From: Candidatus Woesearchaeota archaeon
GTDB taxonomy: Archaea > Nanobdellota > Nanobdellia > Woesearchaeales > ARS49
Direction: 5' to 3'
NCBI GenBank assembly: GCA_019323575.1
Contig: JAHWHB010000029.1
Span: forward strand, 1-33,303
Length of the DNA stretch: 33,303 bases
Under the pieces are notes generated by a model, which saw only the letters and a list, made by a program, of their open reading frames with translations, had not been told where the DNA came from and made no database searches. The translations under genes and the position numbers were made by a program. Of the stretch, positions 1 to 6,535 are shown piece by piece. Position 1 is the stretch's first letter; every line of letters starts with the position of its first letter.

Positions 1-69
1 GAAGTCAAAAAAGGACTCAAAATCATAGAAAAACAAGGGGGACTAGAAGAACTATCCAAGGGGGAATAA
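1..69 (+). CDS. 3' end of an unidentified protein (partial)
   Basis: Frame 1 is open from the window edge to a TAA at 67-69 and gives the last 22 residues, a charged lysine/glutamate-rich tail ending LEELSKGE. The tail is too short to assign a family. It stops two bases before the next ATG, and the GGGGGA just before its stop could be the ribosome binding site for that next gene. The two genes are therefore probably co-transcribed. Confidence 0.55.
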   Translation, partial: EVKKGLKIIEKQGGLEELSKGE

Positions 70-71
70 AA

Positions 72-1163
72 ATGAAAAGAACACTAAGAAACATAGCACT
101 AACAGCAATGGCAGAAGCAGCACTATTATTTGGATGCTCAGGACCAGAATACATCCCGGCACCACCAGTGCTGACAACACACACACCAAGGCCCGTGATA
201 ACCGCGCCAGTCGGACCGGCACCAGGACCAGTTGAACCAACCCCGGTTGAAAAGCCAAAACCCCTTCTAACAGAAATAGTAATAGAATACACAATCAACA
301 GTCCGAAAGCGTTTGAAAGCGTCTGCAGGAGAGTTGAAGAAGAGAAAGGAATGCAAGATGAATTTGAGAAAATAAAACTTGCAAGAAGATTAGATAAGAA
401 AGGAGACGGAGTCCTAAGCGCTGAAGAAACATTCGCAGCTTACGAAAGCAAAAACGAAACACTCCGCCACGCACAGCAAGTCCTGGCAGGAGAAGGAGAA
501 GAAAAATTCATTGAAGAAACAGTAAACCAAGAACTACAAGGAAAAGGACTAAAAGAAAAAATCGCATTCGTCCAAAAGCTAAGAAGCGAAACAGCGCAAG
601 GAAGCTACAAAGAAGCAATGCAGATAGAAGTACAATACCAGATAGAAAACATGCCTGCATTCGAAGCTTTATGCGAAGCAGTATCAAGAAAAGAAAGCAG
701 AGATCTGGACACTTTTGACAAAATAGTCCTAGCATCACAAATAGACTCTGACAACGACGGCAAAGTAACACTGCAAGATATTGCAAAAAGATATGTGCAG
801 GTCTCAGGAGAAGAGCCAAGCACAATCAGATACAGCACAGTTGTAGAGACGCCTCAAGGAGGAATGTCTGAATTAGTGGCAAGAAGGCTGAAAGGACTAA
901 CCCTAGACCAAAAAATAGAACTGGTTAAAGGATTCCTAAGCACTACAAAAAGAAACTACAACGTAGAAAAAAAAGCACAACCATACCTGCAAGCAATACT
1001 TGATGAAGAAAAAATAGGAATAGACAACGAAGAAAAGGTGCGAGCAGTTTGCCAGTTAATAGATGCGGACAAAAACTTCACAGTCAGCGATGTCGAATGC
1101 GCACGCTACATAGAAGGAAAAGGCTCAGAATACAAAGCAAAAATCACCGCACGCCTAAAATAA
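72..1163 (+). CDS. Putative lipoprotein with three EF-hand-like calcium loops
   Basis: This 363-residue protein starts with a basic N-terminus, a hydrophobic stretch and a lipobox-like LLFGC (Cys22), followed by a Pro/Thr-rich linker to about residue 65. That is the plan of an exported, lipid-anchored protein. The rest is helical and charged, with three EF-hand-like loops at residues 108-119 (DKKGDGVLSAEE), 225-236 (DSDNDGKVTLQD) and 331-342 (DADKNFTVSDVE). The loops lie 117 and 106 residues apart and sit in related helical segments, so the mature part looks like three copies of one module. Loops 1 and 2 keep Asp at positions 1 and 5 with Gly at 6; loop 3 has Asn at 5 and Phe at 6 and may bind weakly. 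Calcium binding and surface location are inferred. The specific family is not recognised. Confidence 0.8.
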   Translation: MKRTLRNIALTAMAEAALLFGCSGPEYIPAPPVLTTHTPRPVITAPVGPAPGPVEPTPVEKPKPLLTEIVIEYTINSPKAFESVCRRVEEEKGMQDEFEKIKLARRLDKKGDGVLSAEETFAAYESKNETLRHAQQVLAGEGEEKFIEETVNQELQGKGLKEKIAFVQKLRSETAQGSYKEAMQIEVQYQIENMPAFEALCEAVSRKESRDLDTFDKIVLASQIDSDNDGKVTLQDIAKRYVQVSGEEPSTIRYSTVVETPQGGMSELVARRLKGLTLDQKIELVKGFLSTTKRNYNVEKKAQPYLQAILDEEKIGIDNEEKVRAVCQLIDADKNFTVSDVECARYIEGKGSEYKAKITARLK

Positions 1164-1164
1164 A

Positions 1165-1171
1165 TTTTTTT
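1165..1171 (+). terminator. Oligo-T terminator candidate
   Basis: A run of seven T residues follows the stop of the EF-hand lipoprotein, with a further T-rich stretch behind it. Archaeal polymerase commonly ends on such tracts. It lies between convergent genes. Confidence 0.35.
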
Positions 1172-1172
1172 C

Positions 1173-1373
1173 TTATTTCTTATTCTGCCTTAAAGCTGCA
1201 ACCACCAATACCCCTATACACAAAATAGCAGCTATAACACTAAGAATAGTTCCGCTAGTAACCGGGATAAAACCGCCAGCAGCCTGACCAGTAACGCTGC
1301 CGCCAAGCAAGCCAACACCAATTATAGCGGCAAACACAAGAATCACAAGCCATGCAAAAACATTAATCTTCAT
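1173..1373 (-). CDS. Small two-pass membrane protein
   Basis: This 66-residue protein has two hydrophobic segments, about residues 6-24 and 41-60, and a basic end (RQNKK). No family is recognised. GGTGAT lies seven bases before the ATG, and a TATA-like box at 1409-1416 on this strand would leave a leader of about 13 bases. Just after the first segment it carries SVTGQA (residues 26-31), similar to post-membrane motifs in two other anchored proteins of this window. It is convergent with the EF-hand lipoprotein and divergent from the PAC2 gene. Confidence 0.7.
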   Translation of the reverse strand: MKINVFAWLVILVFAAIIGVGLLGGSVTGQAAGGFIPVTSGTILSVIAAILCIGVLVVAALRQNKK

Positions 1374-1408
1374 ACAATCACCTTTTTACAACACAATAAA
1401 GAAAGAGG

Positions 1409-1416
1409 TATAAATA
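1409..1416 (-). promoter_or_regulatory. TATA box for the small membrane protein
   Basis: Read on the minus strand this is TATTTATA, about 39 bases before the ATG at 1373. It predicts a short leader that includes the GGTGAT binding site. Confidence 0.45.
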
Positions 1417-1429
1417 ATTTTTGCAAACC

Positions 1430-1437
1430 TATATAAA
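1430..1437 (+). promoter_or_regulatory. TATA box for the PAC2-family gene (leaderless)
   Basis: TATATAAA is centred 26.5 bases before the ATG at 1460. That is the usual archaeal distance from TATA box to transcription start, so the mRNA should begin at or next to the start codon. No Shine-Dalgarno sequence is seen. Confidence 0.6.
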
Positions 1438-1459
1438 CCAGTAATTAATACAAGAAACC

Positions 1460-2185
1460 ATGGAAAAAGAGGGAATATACGGAGAACTAAAGAAAATCAA
1501 AGCAACAACAGTTCTCGAAGGATTCCCAGGATTCGGGCTCGTAAGCACAATAACAACAGGATTTCTAATAGACCACCTGAAATGCGAGCAAATAGGCAAG
1601 TACTGGTTTGAACAAGGACAACCAACAATAGCAATCCACAACTGCTCACTAATAGACCCAATAGGAATCTATTACAACAAAAAATATGATTTAGTAATAG
1701 TCCACAGCATAGCACCAGCAACAGGAATGGAATGGAAAGCAGCAGAACTAGTGCTAAACATAGCAAAAACAGTAGGAGCAAAAGAAATCATAACAATAGA
1801 AGGCGTAGGAAGCCAGGAATCAAACGAAACAAGAGGATTCTTCTACACATCAAACCCTCAGCACAAGAAAAAATTTGAAAAAATGGGAATAGACTGCCTG
1901 GGAGAAGGAATAATAGTAGGAGTCACAAGCGCACTGTTAATGAAAGCACCGCAAAAAGGAATGGATGTGTGCTCATTATTCTCAGAAACACACTCAAACC
2001 TTCCAGACTCAAAAGCAGCAGCAAAAATAATAGAATTACTAGACAAGTACCTAGGACTAAAAGTAGACTACCAACCTTTACTAAAACAAGCGGCAGAATT
2101 CGAGAAAAAACTAAGAACACTAATCGAACAATCACAAAAAGCAAAAGAAATCAAAGAGAAAAAAGACATAACCTACGTCGGATAA
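1460..2185 (+). CDS. PAC2-family proteasome assembly chaperone homologue
   Basis: This 241-residue protein matches the archaeal PAC2 family (PbaA/PbaB type). The N-terminus has VLEGFPGFGLVS, followed by the family's pattern of alternating strands and helices (VIVHSIAPATGMEWKAAE, then IITIEGVGSQ). Such proteins are homologues of eukaryotic proteasome assembly chaperones. The last residues, ITYVG, carry a Tyr near the C-terminus, as in tails that dock on proteasome alpha rings, although a strict hydrophobic-Tyr-X ending is absent. The last 40 residues are a charged helix rich in Lys and Glu. The gene is probably leaderless from the TATA box at 1430. No proteasome subunit lies nearby, so the role is inferred from family alone. 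Confidence 0.85.
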   Translation: MEKEGIYGELKKIKATTVLEGFPGFGLVSTITTGFLIDHLKCEQIGKYWFEQGQPTIAIHNCSLIDPIGIYYNKKYDLVIVHSIAPATGMEWKAAELVLNIAKTVGAKEIITIEGVGSQESNETRGFFYTSNPQHKKKFEKMGIDCLGEGIIVGVTSALLMKAPQKGMDVCSLFSETHSNLPDSKAAAKIIELLDKYLGLKVDYQPLLKQAAEFEKKLRTLIEQSQKAKEIKEKKDITYVG

Positions 2186-2203
2186 AAATTCTAAAAAAAA
2201 TAA

Positions 2204-3034
2204 TTATCTAACCCAGACAGGATAGCTCGCTTCTGGAACAGACGGCTCGCAAGAACCCATACGATAACTCAACAACTTAATCGGGTAAGGGGTAGCCAAA
2301 GCACCTGCACGCCTGCAACACTGGCTGGGAGTCTCTGAAGGCTCACAATAACCAGTAGCGGTCTGAGCCTCTCCCTGAGTATAACCAGTAGGAGACTGCC
2401 TCCAAGTCTCGAAAGAACAACACGCAGCATAAGCATACGTGGACGCAGCACCATACGTTCTAACAGGACCCTGACCAAGCGGGTAAGCCTTTTCAGGAGA
2501 ACTGCAACTACCCTGCTTAAAACCAAGCACGCGCACAGGCAGGTTCAAACGAGAAACACCAGCACGAGAACAACACTCAAACAAAGTCTCAGAAGGATTG
2601 CATGACTGAGACATAGTCTGGGCAGTACCCTGAGAGTAACCAGTCGGAGTCCTCTGATAAGACTGAACAGTACAACAAGCCTGGTAGCCAACAGGGTACG
2701 CAGGATAAGCAATAGAAGGCGAGCAAGCACCACTGCTAGAACCAATCAAGTTAACAGGAGCATCATAACGCTCTCTTCCAGCACGAACACAACACCTGTT
2801 AGGAAGCTCTGAAGGATCACACAACTCTGTGTTAACAGCAGTAGTTCCCTGACGATAACCAGAGGCAGAACTACCCCAAGGCTGAACACTACAACAAGCA
2901 AAATACGGACCACTAATAGCCTTGCCCGTAAGATTAGCCTGCCAGCCAATAAAAATCAAACCGCCAACAGATAACAGTGCGATAATGCCCAAAATAGCAG
3001 GAGAAATACCGTGATGTTCTTTTTCTTGTTCCAT
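2204..3034 (-). CDS. Membrane-anchored protein with three six-cysteine repeats
   Basis: This 276-residue protein begins with a charged segment, one hydrophobic helix (about 11-31), and NLTGKAISG directly after it. The remainder should face outward and is made of three repeats with identical cysteine spacing: pairs at 47/48, 120/121 and 205/206, then single cysteines 25 residues on, pairs 34 on, and single cysteines 57 on. All 18 cysteines fall in this pattern. Each repeat also keeps a Gly-Tyr-x-Gln-Gly turn and a CxPSE segment. Several disulfides per repeat are likely, which suggests a rigid surface domain. The family is not recognised. A GTG four codons upstream is in frame, but the ATG at 3034 sits 25.5 bases from a TATA box and fits a leaderless start better. 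Confidence 0.8.
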   Translation of the reverse strand: MEQEKEHHGISPAILGIIALLSVGGLIFIGWQANLTGKAISGPYFACCSVQPWGSSASGYRQGTTAVNTELCDPSELPNRCCVRAGRERYDAPVNLIGSSSGACSPSIAYPAYPVGYQACCTVQSYQRTPTGYSQGTAQTMSQSCNPSETLFECCSRAGVSRLNLPVRVLGFKQGSCSSPEKAYPLGQGPVRTYGAASTYAYAACCSFETWRQSPTGYTQGEAQTATGYCEPSETPSQCCRRAGALATPYPIKLLSYRMGSCEPSVPEASYPVWVR

Positions 3035-3055
3035 ATCAAAACACACTGCAATCCT

Positions 3056-3063
3056 TATTTAAA
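3056..3063 (-). promoter_or_regulatory. TATA box deciding the start of the cysteine-repeat gene
   Basis: TTTAAATA on the minus strand is centred 25.5 bases before the ATG at 3034. The upstream in-frame GTG at 3046 would lie only about 13 bases from it and so outside the transcript. Confidence 0.6.
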
Positions 3064-3310
3064 ATAGTTTATAACCACTGCGGAGATATAAGAATAAGGG
3101 ATTTTAGCAGAATCCTCACTTTTCCACAACAAAAAAACAAGCCGACAAGATAGTGCCTATCATCTTTTTTCTGAAATATCCCTTTCAACTCACTTTCAAA
3201 CATAAAACCACCAAAAATAATAAAAAGTTAGGCATCAGAAAAAAAAATTCAGATTAGGCACCAAAAAAAGAGAAACTCTATTCAGCCAGCCACCACATAC
3301 CTTTTTTCTT

Positions 3311-3356
3311 AAACTCTCACTTTTAACGAACAAATAAATTGAAAAAGTGAGAGTTT
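3311..3356. repeat. Perfect 14-bp inverted repeat
   Basis: The arms AAACTCTCACTTTT (3311-3324) and AAAAGTGAGAGTTT (3343-3356) are exact complements separated by 18 bases. The right arm with one extra A is identical over 14 bases to the sequence spanning the GTG start of rsmE at 6531-6544. Confidence 0.85.
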
Positions 3357-4049
3357 CATGACATTTCAAAATATATTTTAGAAAAAATATTTTTAGAATT
3401 TTAGTTTTTTAAGTAGCTTTTTGAAAATATAACCTTTAAAGAATAGTTTAGAGAACAACCCATATAAAAACAAACGTTACTAAAGCACAGGAACAAACAT
3501 TTATTGAAAATAATTACCCACCATAAAACAAGAGAAAACAAGAATGGAGGAAATATCGACTGAAAAATAAGAAAACAAAATGCTGAAAAAAAGAAAAAAC
3601 AACAAAAAAAAGCAATCCAAAAATTGCATTTTTTTGCGCAAAAAAACAGAAACCAAAACTTGTAAGGGAAAATCCCAGAAAAAGCCAATTCTTGCAACTT
3701 TTGCCAGGATTTGGCATGGAACCAAGGGGACAAGCCAAGACCCCCTTAACCTAATTTGTCGGGAAAATCGGAAAATAAACGGAAAAATCCCGGCCGGGAC
3801 GGGATAATGGCAGAAAATGGCAGGCAAGAGGTTTTGGGTTTTGGAATGGGTTGGTGAAAAGTGTCGGGATTTTCTGCGAAATCCTAAAGCTCAAGGCAAA
3901 AAAACAGGCATTAAGCAAGGCTAGGAATCGTTTTTTTGAAAAAGTCCTCACCACAGCCATTTATCGCAAAATTCGATGTTTTTTCAGGGAAAAAAACAAC
4001 TAAAGAAAAATTTCGATTAAAAGTTTTAAGCAAAAATAAAAAGTTTTAG

Positions 4050-4076
4050 TGTCGGAACTTTAGCAACTGTTGTCGG
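4050..4076 (+). promoter_or_regulatory. Two direct TGTCGG repeats upstream of a regulator gene
   Basis: TGTCGG at 4050-4055 and 4071-4076 lie 21 bases apart, two helical turns, just before a TATA-like AATTTTTAT near 4088-4096. The position suits activator sites for the gene at 4135. The word also occurs elsewhere in the window, so this is weak. Confidence 0.25.
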
Positions 4077-4134
4077 CAAAATCACAAAATTTTTATCTTT
4101 CAAAAAATTTCAAAAAAACACAAAGAGGTGCACA

Positions 4135-4620
4135 ATGGAATTTTTACTCGGAAACGCAGAACCAGTAAGCCAAGAGGTTGAAGAACTCTCAAAAGTCCTG
4201 ATAGCAAGATTCGGCTTATCACCGAGAAAAAAAGACGGAAACGCACAGATGCACAAACTCCTTTTGCAGTTATACGAGCGAAAAAAAGAGGCAAACAGAG
4301 AGAAAAAACCAGAAGCAGCAGTCATGCCAGTAGAGGAAATGGCGCTATACGCAGGCATCAAAAGACAGACAATGTACGACTACCTAAGACGATGGCTGGA
4401 CCTCCAAATCCTCAAAAAAACAAGCTTTGTAGCAGGAGGCAAAGTCGTCATAGGCTACGAGCTAAACGGCACAAACCTCGAAGGAGCGTTCAGAAAAGCA
4501 GAATCAACACTCAAAGCACACGTCGAAGCAAGCTTCAAGCTCATAGAACAGCTGCAAAACGAAATAAAAAAAGAAAAATTAAGGGCTAACGAACCCACGA
4601 CAGAAGAGAATCAATCTTGA
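4135..4620 (+). CDS. Winged-helix DNA-binding protein
   Basis: This 161-residue protein has a helical N-terminal part and a helix-turn-helix at about residues 65-90 (VEEMALYAGIKRQTMYDYLR). A short beta-wing region (91-112) follows, then a long charged helix (115-150) that could dimerise. The layout is that of a small archaeal transcription factor; the family and targets are not recognised. GAGGTG lies four bases before the ATG, so this gene has a real ribosome binding site. Its last 35 bases overlap the 3' end of the convergent gene on the other strand. Codon use is A/C-ending, like other top-strand genes. Confidence 0.75.
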   Translation: MEFLLGNAEPVSQEVEELSKVLIARFGLSPRKKDGNAQMHKLLLQLYERKKEANREKKPEAAVMPVEEMALYAGIKRQTMYDYLRRWLDLQILKKTSFVAGGKVVIGYELNGTNLEGAFRKAESTLKAHVEASFKLIEQLQNEIKKEKLRANEPTTEENQS

Positions 4621-5122
4621 CGATATTCTTCCTAGCCTGCAGGATCCTAAAGCCGGCATCAAGCTTCAAAAACGCAGTATTCCCGTCATAACGCTTCAAA
4701 ACAGGAACCCCCTTCTGAATCATGCTCGTGACGGCATTTATGACGGCAGACTTCTCAAGAAGAACCTTCCTGGCAACCTGCTCATACGAAGCGTATGGCT
4801 GCGACTCAGTCAGAACGTAAAGCGCCTGGAAAACCTGCTTCTCCTTGCCAGTCAAAGGCTGGAAATCAAACTTTTTATCGTCCTTAACACCCTTGACAAG
4901 CAGAGCAAGCTCATCAACACGCTCAGCAAGCTTGTCAAGCTTCCGGCTCATGTCGTTCATAAACTCATTCGTTGCTGCCAGTTCATCTGTGTTCTCATTG
5001 ATGGCCAACCTGTGGTCGTCCAACTCTTCCCGCATGGATTCAAGTATAGCGGTACATTCCTGACGGAAAACAACTGCATCACTCGACAGCAAAACTACTT
5101 GCTTGTCGCTAATTTCAACCAC
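4586..5122 (-). CDS. Coiled-coil protein with C-terminal winged-helix-like domain
   Basis: With a GTG start at 5122 the protein has 178 residues. Residues 20-85 form a heptad-rich coiled coil (TNEFMNDMSRKLDKLAERVD). Residues 100-170 look like a winged helix (LTGKEKQVFQALYVLT, then EQVARKVLLEKSAVINAVTS). The frame is open further upstream to an ATG at 5194, but a TTTAAA at 5162-5167 lies inside that extension and would place transcription near 5138. The GTG at 5122 is therefore preferred, though not proven. It overlaps the convergent winged-helix gene by 35 bases and lies about 85 bases downstream of another coiled-coil regulator of the same plan on the same strand. The function is not known. 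Confidence 0.65.
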   Translation of the reverse strand: MVEISDKQVVLLSSDAVVFRQECTAILESMREELDDHRLAINENTDELAATNEFMNDMSRKLDKLAERVDELALLVKGVKDDKKFDFQPLTGKEKQVFQALYVLTESQPYASYEQVARKVLLEKSAVINAVTSMIQKGVPVLKRYDGNTAFLKLDAGFRILQARKNIVKIDSLLSWVR

Positions 5123-5161
5123 CCCATTTAGTCGAAAGGAATTTTTGTGAAACGTAAGATG

Positions 5162-5167
5162 TTTAAA
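5162..5167 (-). promoter_or_regulatory. TATA box for the coiled-coil regulator at 4586-5122
   Basis: TTTAAA lies about 42 bases before the GTG at 5122 and predicts transcription from about 5138. It excludes the longer in-frame extension. Confidence 0.4.
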
Positions 5168-5206
5168 TGCTTTTTGGTAGGTAAAAAAAATCAAAAATTA
5201 GGCACC

Positions 5207-5857
5207 CTAATGCTGTGCAGCAGCAACATAAACCGTGTGTTTACCGTCGCTGGCAACCTGCAAAGATTCTTCTTTTTCCATTTCTTCCAAGATGCGGTAA
5301 AAAGTCGATTTCGAGCAAAGGCCCTGCTCCTCAACAACCATCTCCCTCAGCTGGAGCGCGCCAATCTTGCCATACTTGTGGACAAGACCAAGCACCAAAT
5401 TCTTGATGTAGTCCTTGCTATTTCGAGCAATACGACGCATCATCTTTTCCTTCAAAGCTGAGGACTTCTCAGAGCTCACGCTAGGCTGTTGGTACTCCAA
5501 AGGGCGGACTGCAACAGGAGCCCTCTTTAACTCCAACAACTCAATCTTCTGCTCGATGTGCTTAATCCTCTGCAAAATCGGCTCGAAATTGTAGTACTGA
5601 TCGATGAGCTGCTTTATCTCGTATGAGGTCTTAGGCAGGTGCTGAACAGTCACTTTAAGCTCGTTCAGAGCAAGCTTCTGTTCCTCCACCAAACGCCTCA
5701 GAGCAGCATTTTCGTCAGCGAGCTGTTTGTTCTGCTGATGCAGGTAGCTGACCCATTGGTTAAGCGAATCAGTATCCTGCTTCACCCGAGCAAAAGATTC
5801 TGAGACAGACTTGTCCATCTCAGTCAACCTCTTTGAACCAAACAAATCAAACAACAT
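5207..5857 (-). CDS. Coiled-coil winged-helix regulator beside the dyad array
   Basis: This 216-residue protein starts MLFDLFGSKRLTEMDKS and has a coiled coil at about residues 20-115 (QNKQLADENAALRRLVEEQK). A linker follows, then a C-terminal winged helix at about 145-205 (GALQLREMVVEEQGLCSKST, then FYRILEEMEKEESLQVASDG). The ATG at 5857 is 26.5 bases from a TATA box, so it is likely leaderless; the frame is open to 5986 but that part reads through the dyad repeats. The plan matches the neighbouring gene at 4586-5122. The dyad array begins about 50 bases upstream of its start, and I infer that this protein, or its neighbour, may bind it. The exact family is not recognised. A TTAGGCACC copy abuts its stop. 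Confidence 0.7.
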   Translation of the reverse strand: MLFDLFGSKRLTEMDKSVSESFARVKQDTDSLNQWVSYLHQQNKQLADENAALRRLVEEQKLALNELKVTVQHLPKTSYEIKQLIDQYYNFEPILQRIKHIEQKIELLELKRAPVAVRPLEYQQPSVSSEKSSALKEKMMRRIARNSKDYIKNLVLGLVHKYGKIGALQLREMVVEEQGLCSKSTFYRILEEMEKEESLQVASDGKHTVYVAAAQH

Positions 5858-5879
5858 AAGCCCGGTTAATAAGGCTTGA

Positions 5880-5887
5880 TTTAAATA
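5880..5887 (-). promoter_or_regulatory. TATA box for the dyad-array regulator (leaderless)
   Basis: TATTTAAA read on the minus strand is centred 26.5 bases before the ATG at 5857. The first dyad of the array lies only 18 bases further upstream, so bound protein could touch the promoter. Confidence 0.6.
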
Positions 5888-5905
5888 TTTTATCATTCCA
5901 GAGTC

Positions 5906-6160
5906 TTGGGACGGTCCCAAAAATGGGAATGGGACTGGGAATTCAATAGGACCGTCCCAGGACTGATTTATCGACGACAAAAACATGGGAATGAGACAGT
6001 CTCAGGACGCGCGCAGGATGGTCTCAGGACAGTCCCAATACAGTCTCAGGAAGAGAATGAGACTATTTTGGGACTATCGTGGGACTGGGAATCAGACTAT
6101 ATTATATATGGGAACGGGACAGTCTCAGGACCGTCTCAGGACTGGGAACGGACCGGGACG
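5906..6160. repeat. Array of GGGAC-N-GTCCC dyads and half-sites
   Basis: The region is filled with one imperfect palindrome in several versions. A perfect copy, TTGGGACGGTCCCAA, is at 5906-5920. GGACCGTCC is at 5949-5957, TGAGACAGTCTCA at 5992-6004, GGACAGTCC at 6027-6035, GGGACAGTCTC at 6116-6126 and GGACCGTCTC at 6128-6137. Between them lie half-sites such as GGGACT and CAGTCTCAGG. Many copies are followed by CAGGAC. No believable gene runs through it on either strand. It lies between a regulator promoter and an A-rich tract. Confidence 0.9.
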
Positions 6161-6180
6161 GGAATTTAATGGGACAGAAA

Positions 6181-6430
6181 CATTAAAATAATAGTATAGC
6201 TTATCTTTGAAAAAATTGGTCAAATTAAAAATTTTTGAAAAAAAATAATCAAAGCAAAAAATAGAAAAACTGATTAAGAAAAAAATTTGGAAAAACAAAA
6301 CAAAAAATTTGATCAAAAAATCAATCAAAAAAAATTTTGAAAACTGATAAAAAAAATTAAGAAAAAAATGAAAAAGATTGGCTAAAAAAAATAAAAAAAG
6401 CCAGGTGAAAACAGACAAAAAACACGCAAC
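6181..6430. other. Very A-rich low-complexity tract
   Basis: Top-strand A-runs separated by short TTTG and GATTAAG words make up most of this stretch. It should melt or bend easily. No gene is seen. It directly follows the dyad array, so together they resemble an iteron-plus-unwinding layout, although other signs of an origin are missing. Confidence 0.6.
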
Positions 6431-6432
6431 AA

Positions 6433-6498
6433 TTAGGCACCTGTTTTCAGCAACAATCATGAAAAGAAAAGGTTAAAAGAGAAGGGCAATTAGGCACC
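6433..6498 (+). repeat. Two TTAGGCACC copies before rsmE
   Basis: Exact TTAGGCACC copies lie at 6433-6441 and 6490-6498, 57 bases apart, in the gap before rsmE. They belong to a cluster of this word that also covers 3151-3262, 5198-5206, the rsmE gene and 7569-7577. Confidence 0.7.
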
Positions 6499-6535
6499 AA
6501 TAATAAGAGAAAAAAATCAAGTTTGTGAGTAAAAA

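Larger units (their letters stand above)
3064..4134. other. Long gene-free stretch with short repeats and dyads
   Basis: About 1.07 kb without a convincing gene. The first 300 bases hold CTCACTTT at 3115, 3189 and 3316, its complement at 3344, TAGTGCCTA at 3151 and TTAGGCACC at 3254. A perfect palindrome of T7-GCGC-A7 lies at 3629-3646. From about 3660 to 4080 the top strand becomes richer in G, unlike the A/C-rich strand elsewhere, with repeated GGGA and GGAAAAT words and CCCGGCCGGG near 3788. TGTCGG occurs at 3757, 3862, 4050 and 4071. I see no complete RNA fold that I can name; a decayed element or an unrecognised RNA is possible. Confidence 0.6.

Noticed and set aside
3580..3807. Lysine-rich small protein in the 3.6 kb gap
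   Set aside because: The frame arises from A-runs, has no binding site or TATA box, and runs into G-rich noncoding DNA.
5906..6191. Plus-strand frames through the dyad array
   Set aside because: Their proteins only reflect the GGGAC repeats and have no family resemblance or promoter.
5906..6430. Replication origin (dyad iterons next to an A-rich tract)
   Set aside because: The top strand is A/C-rich on both sides, so there is no skew switch here. No orc1/cdc6 gene is present. The layout alone is not enough.
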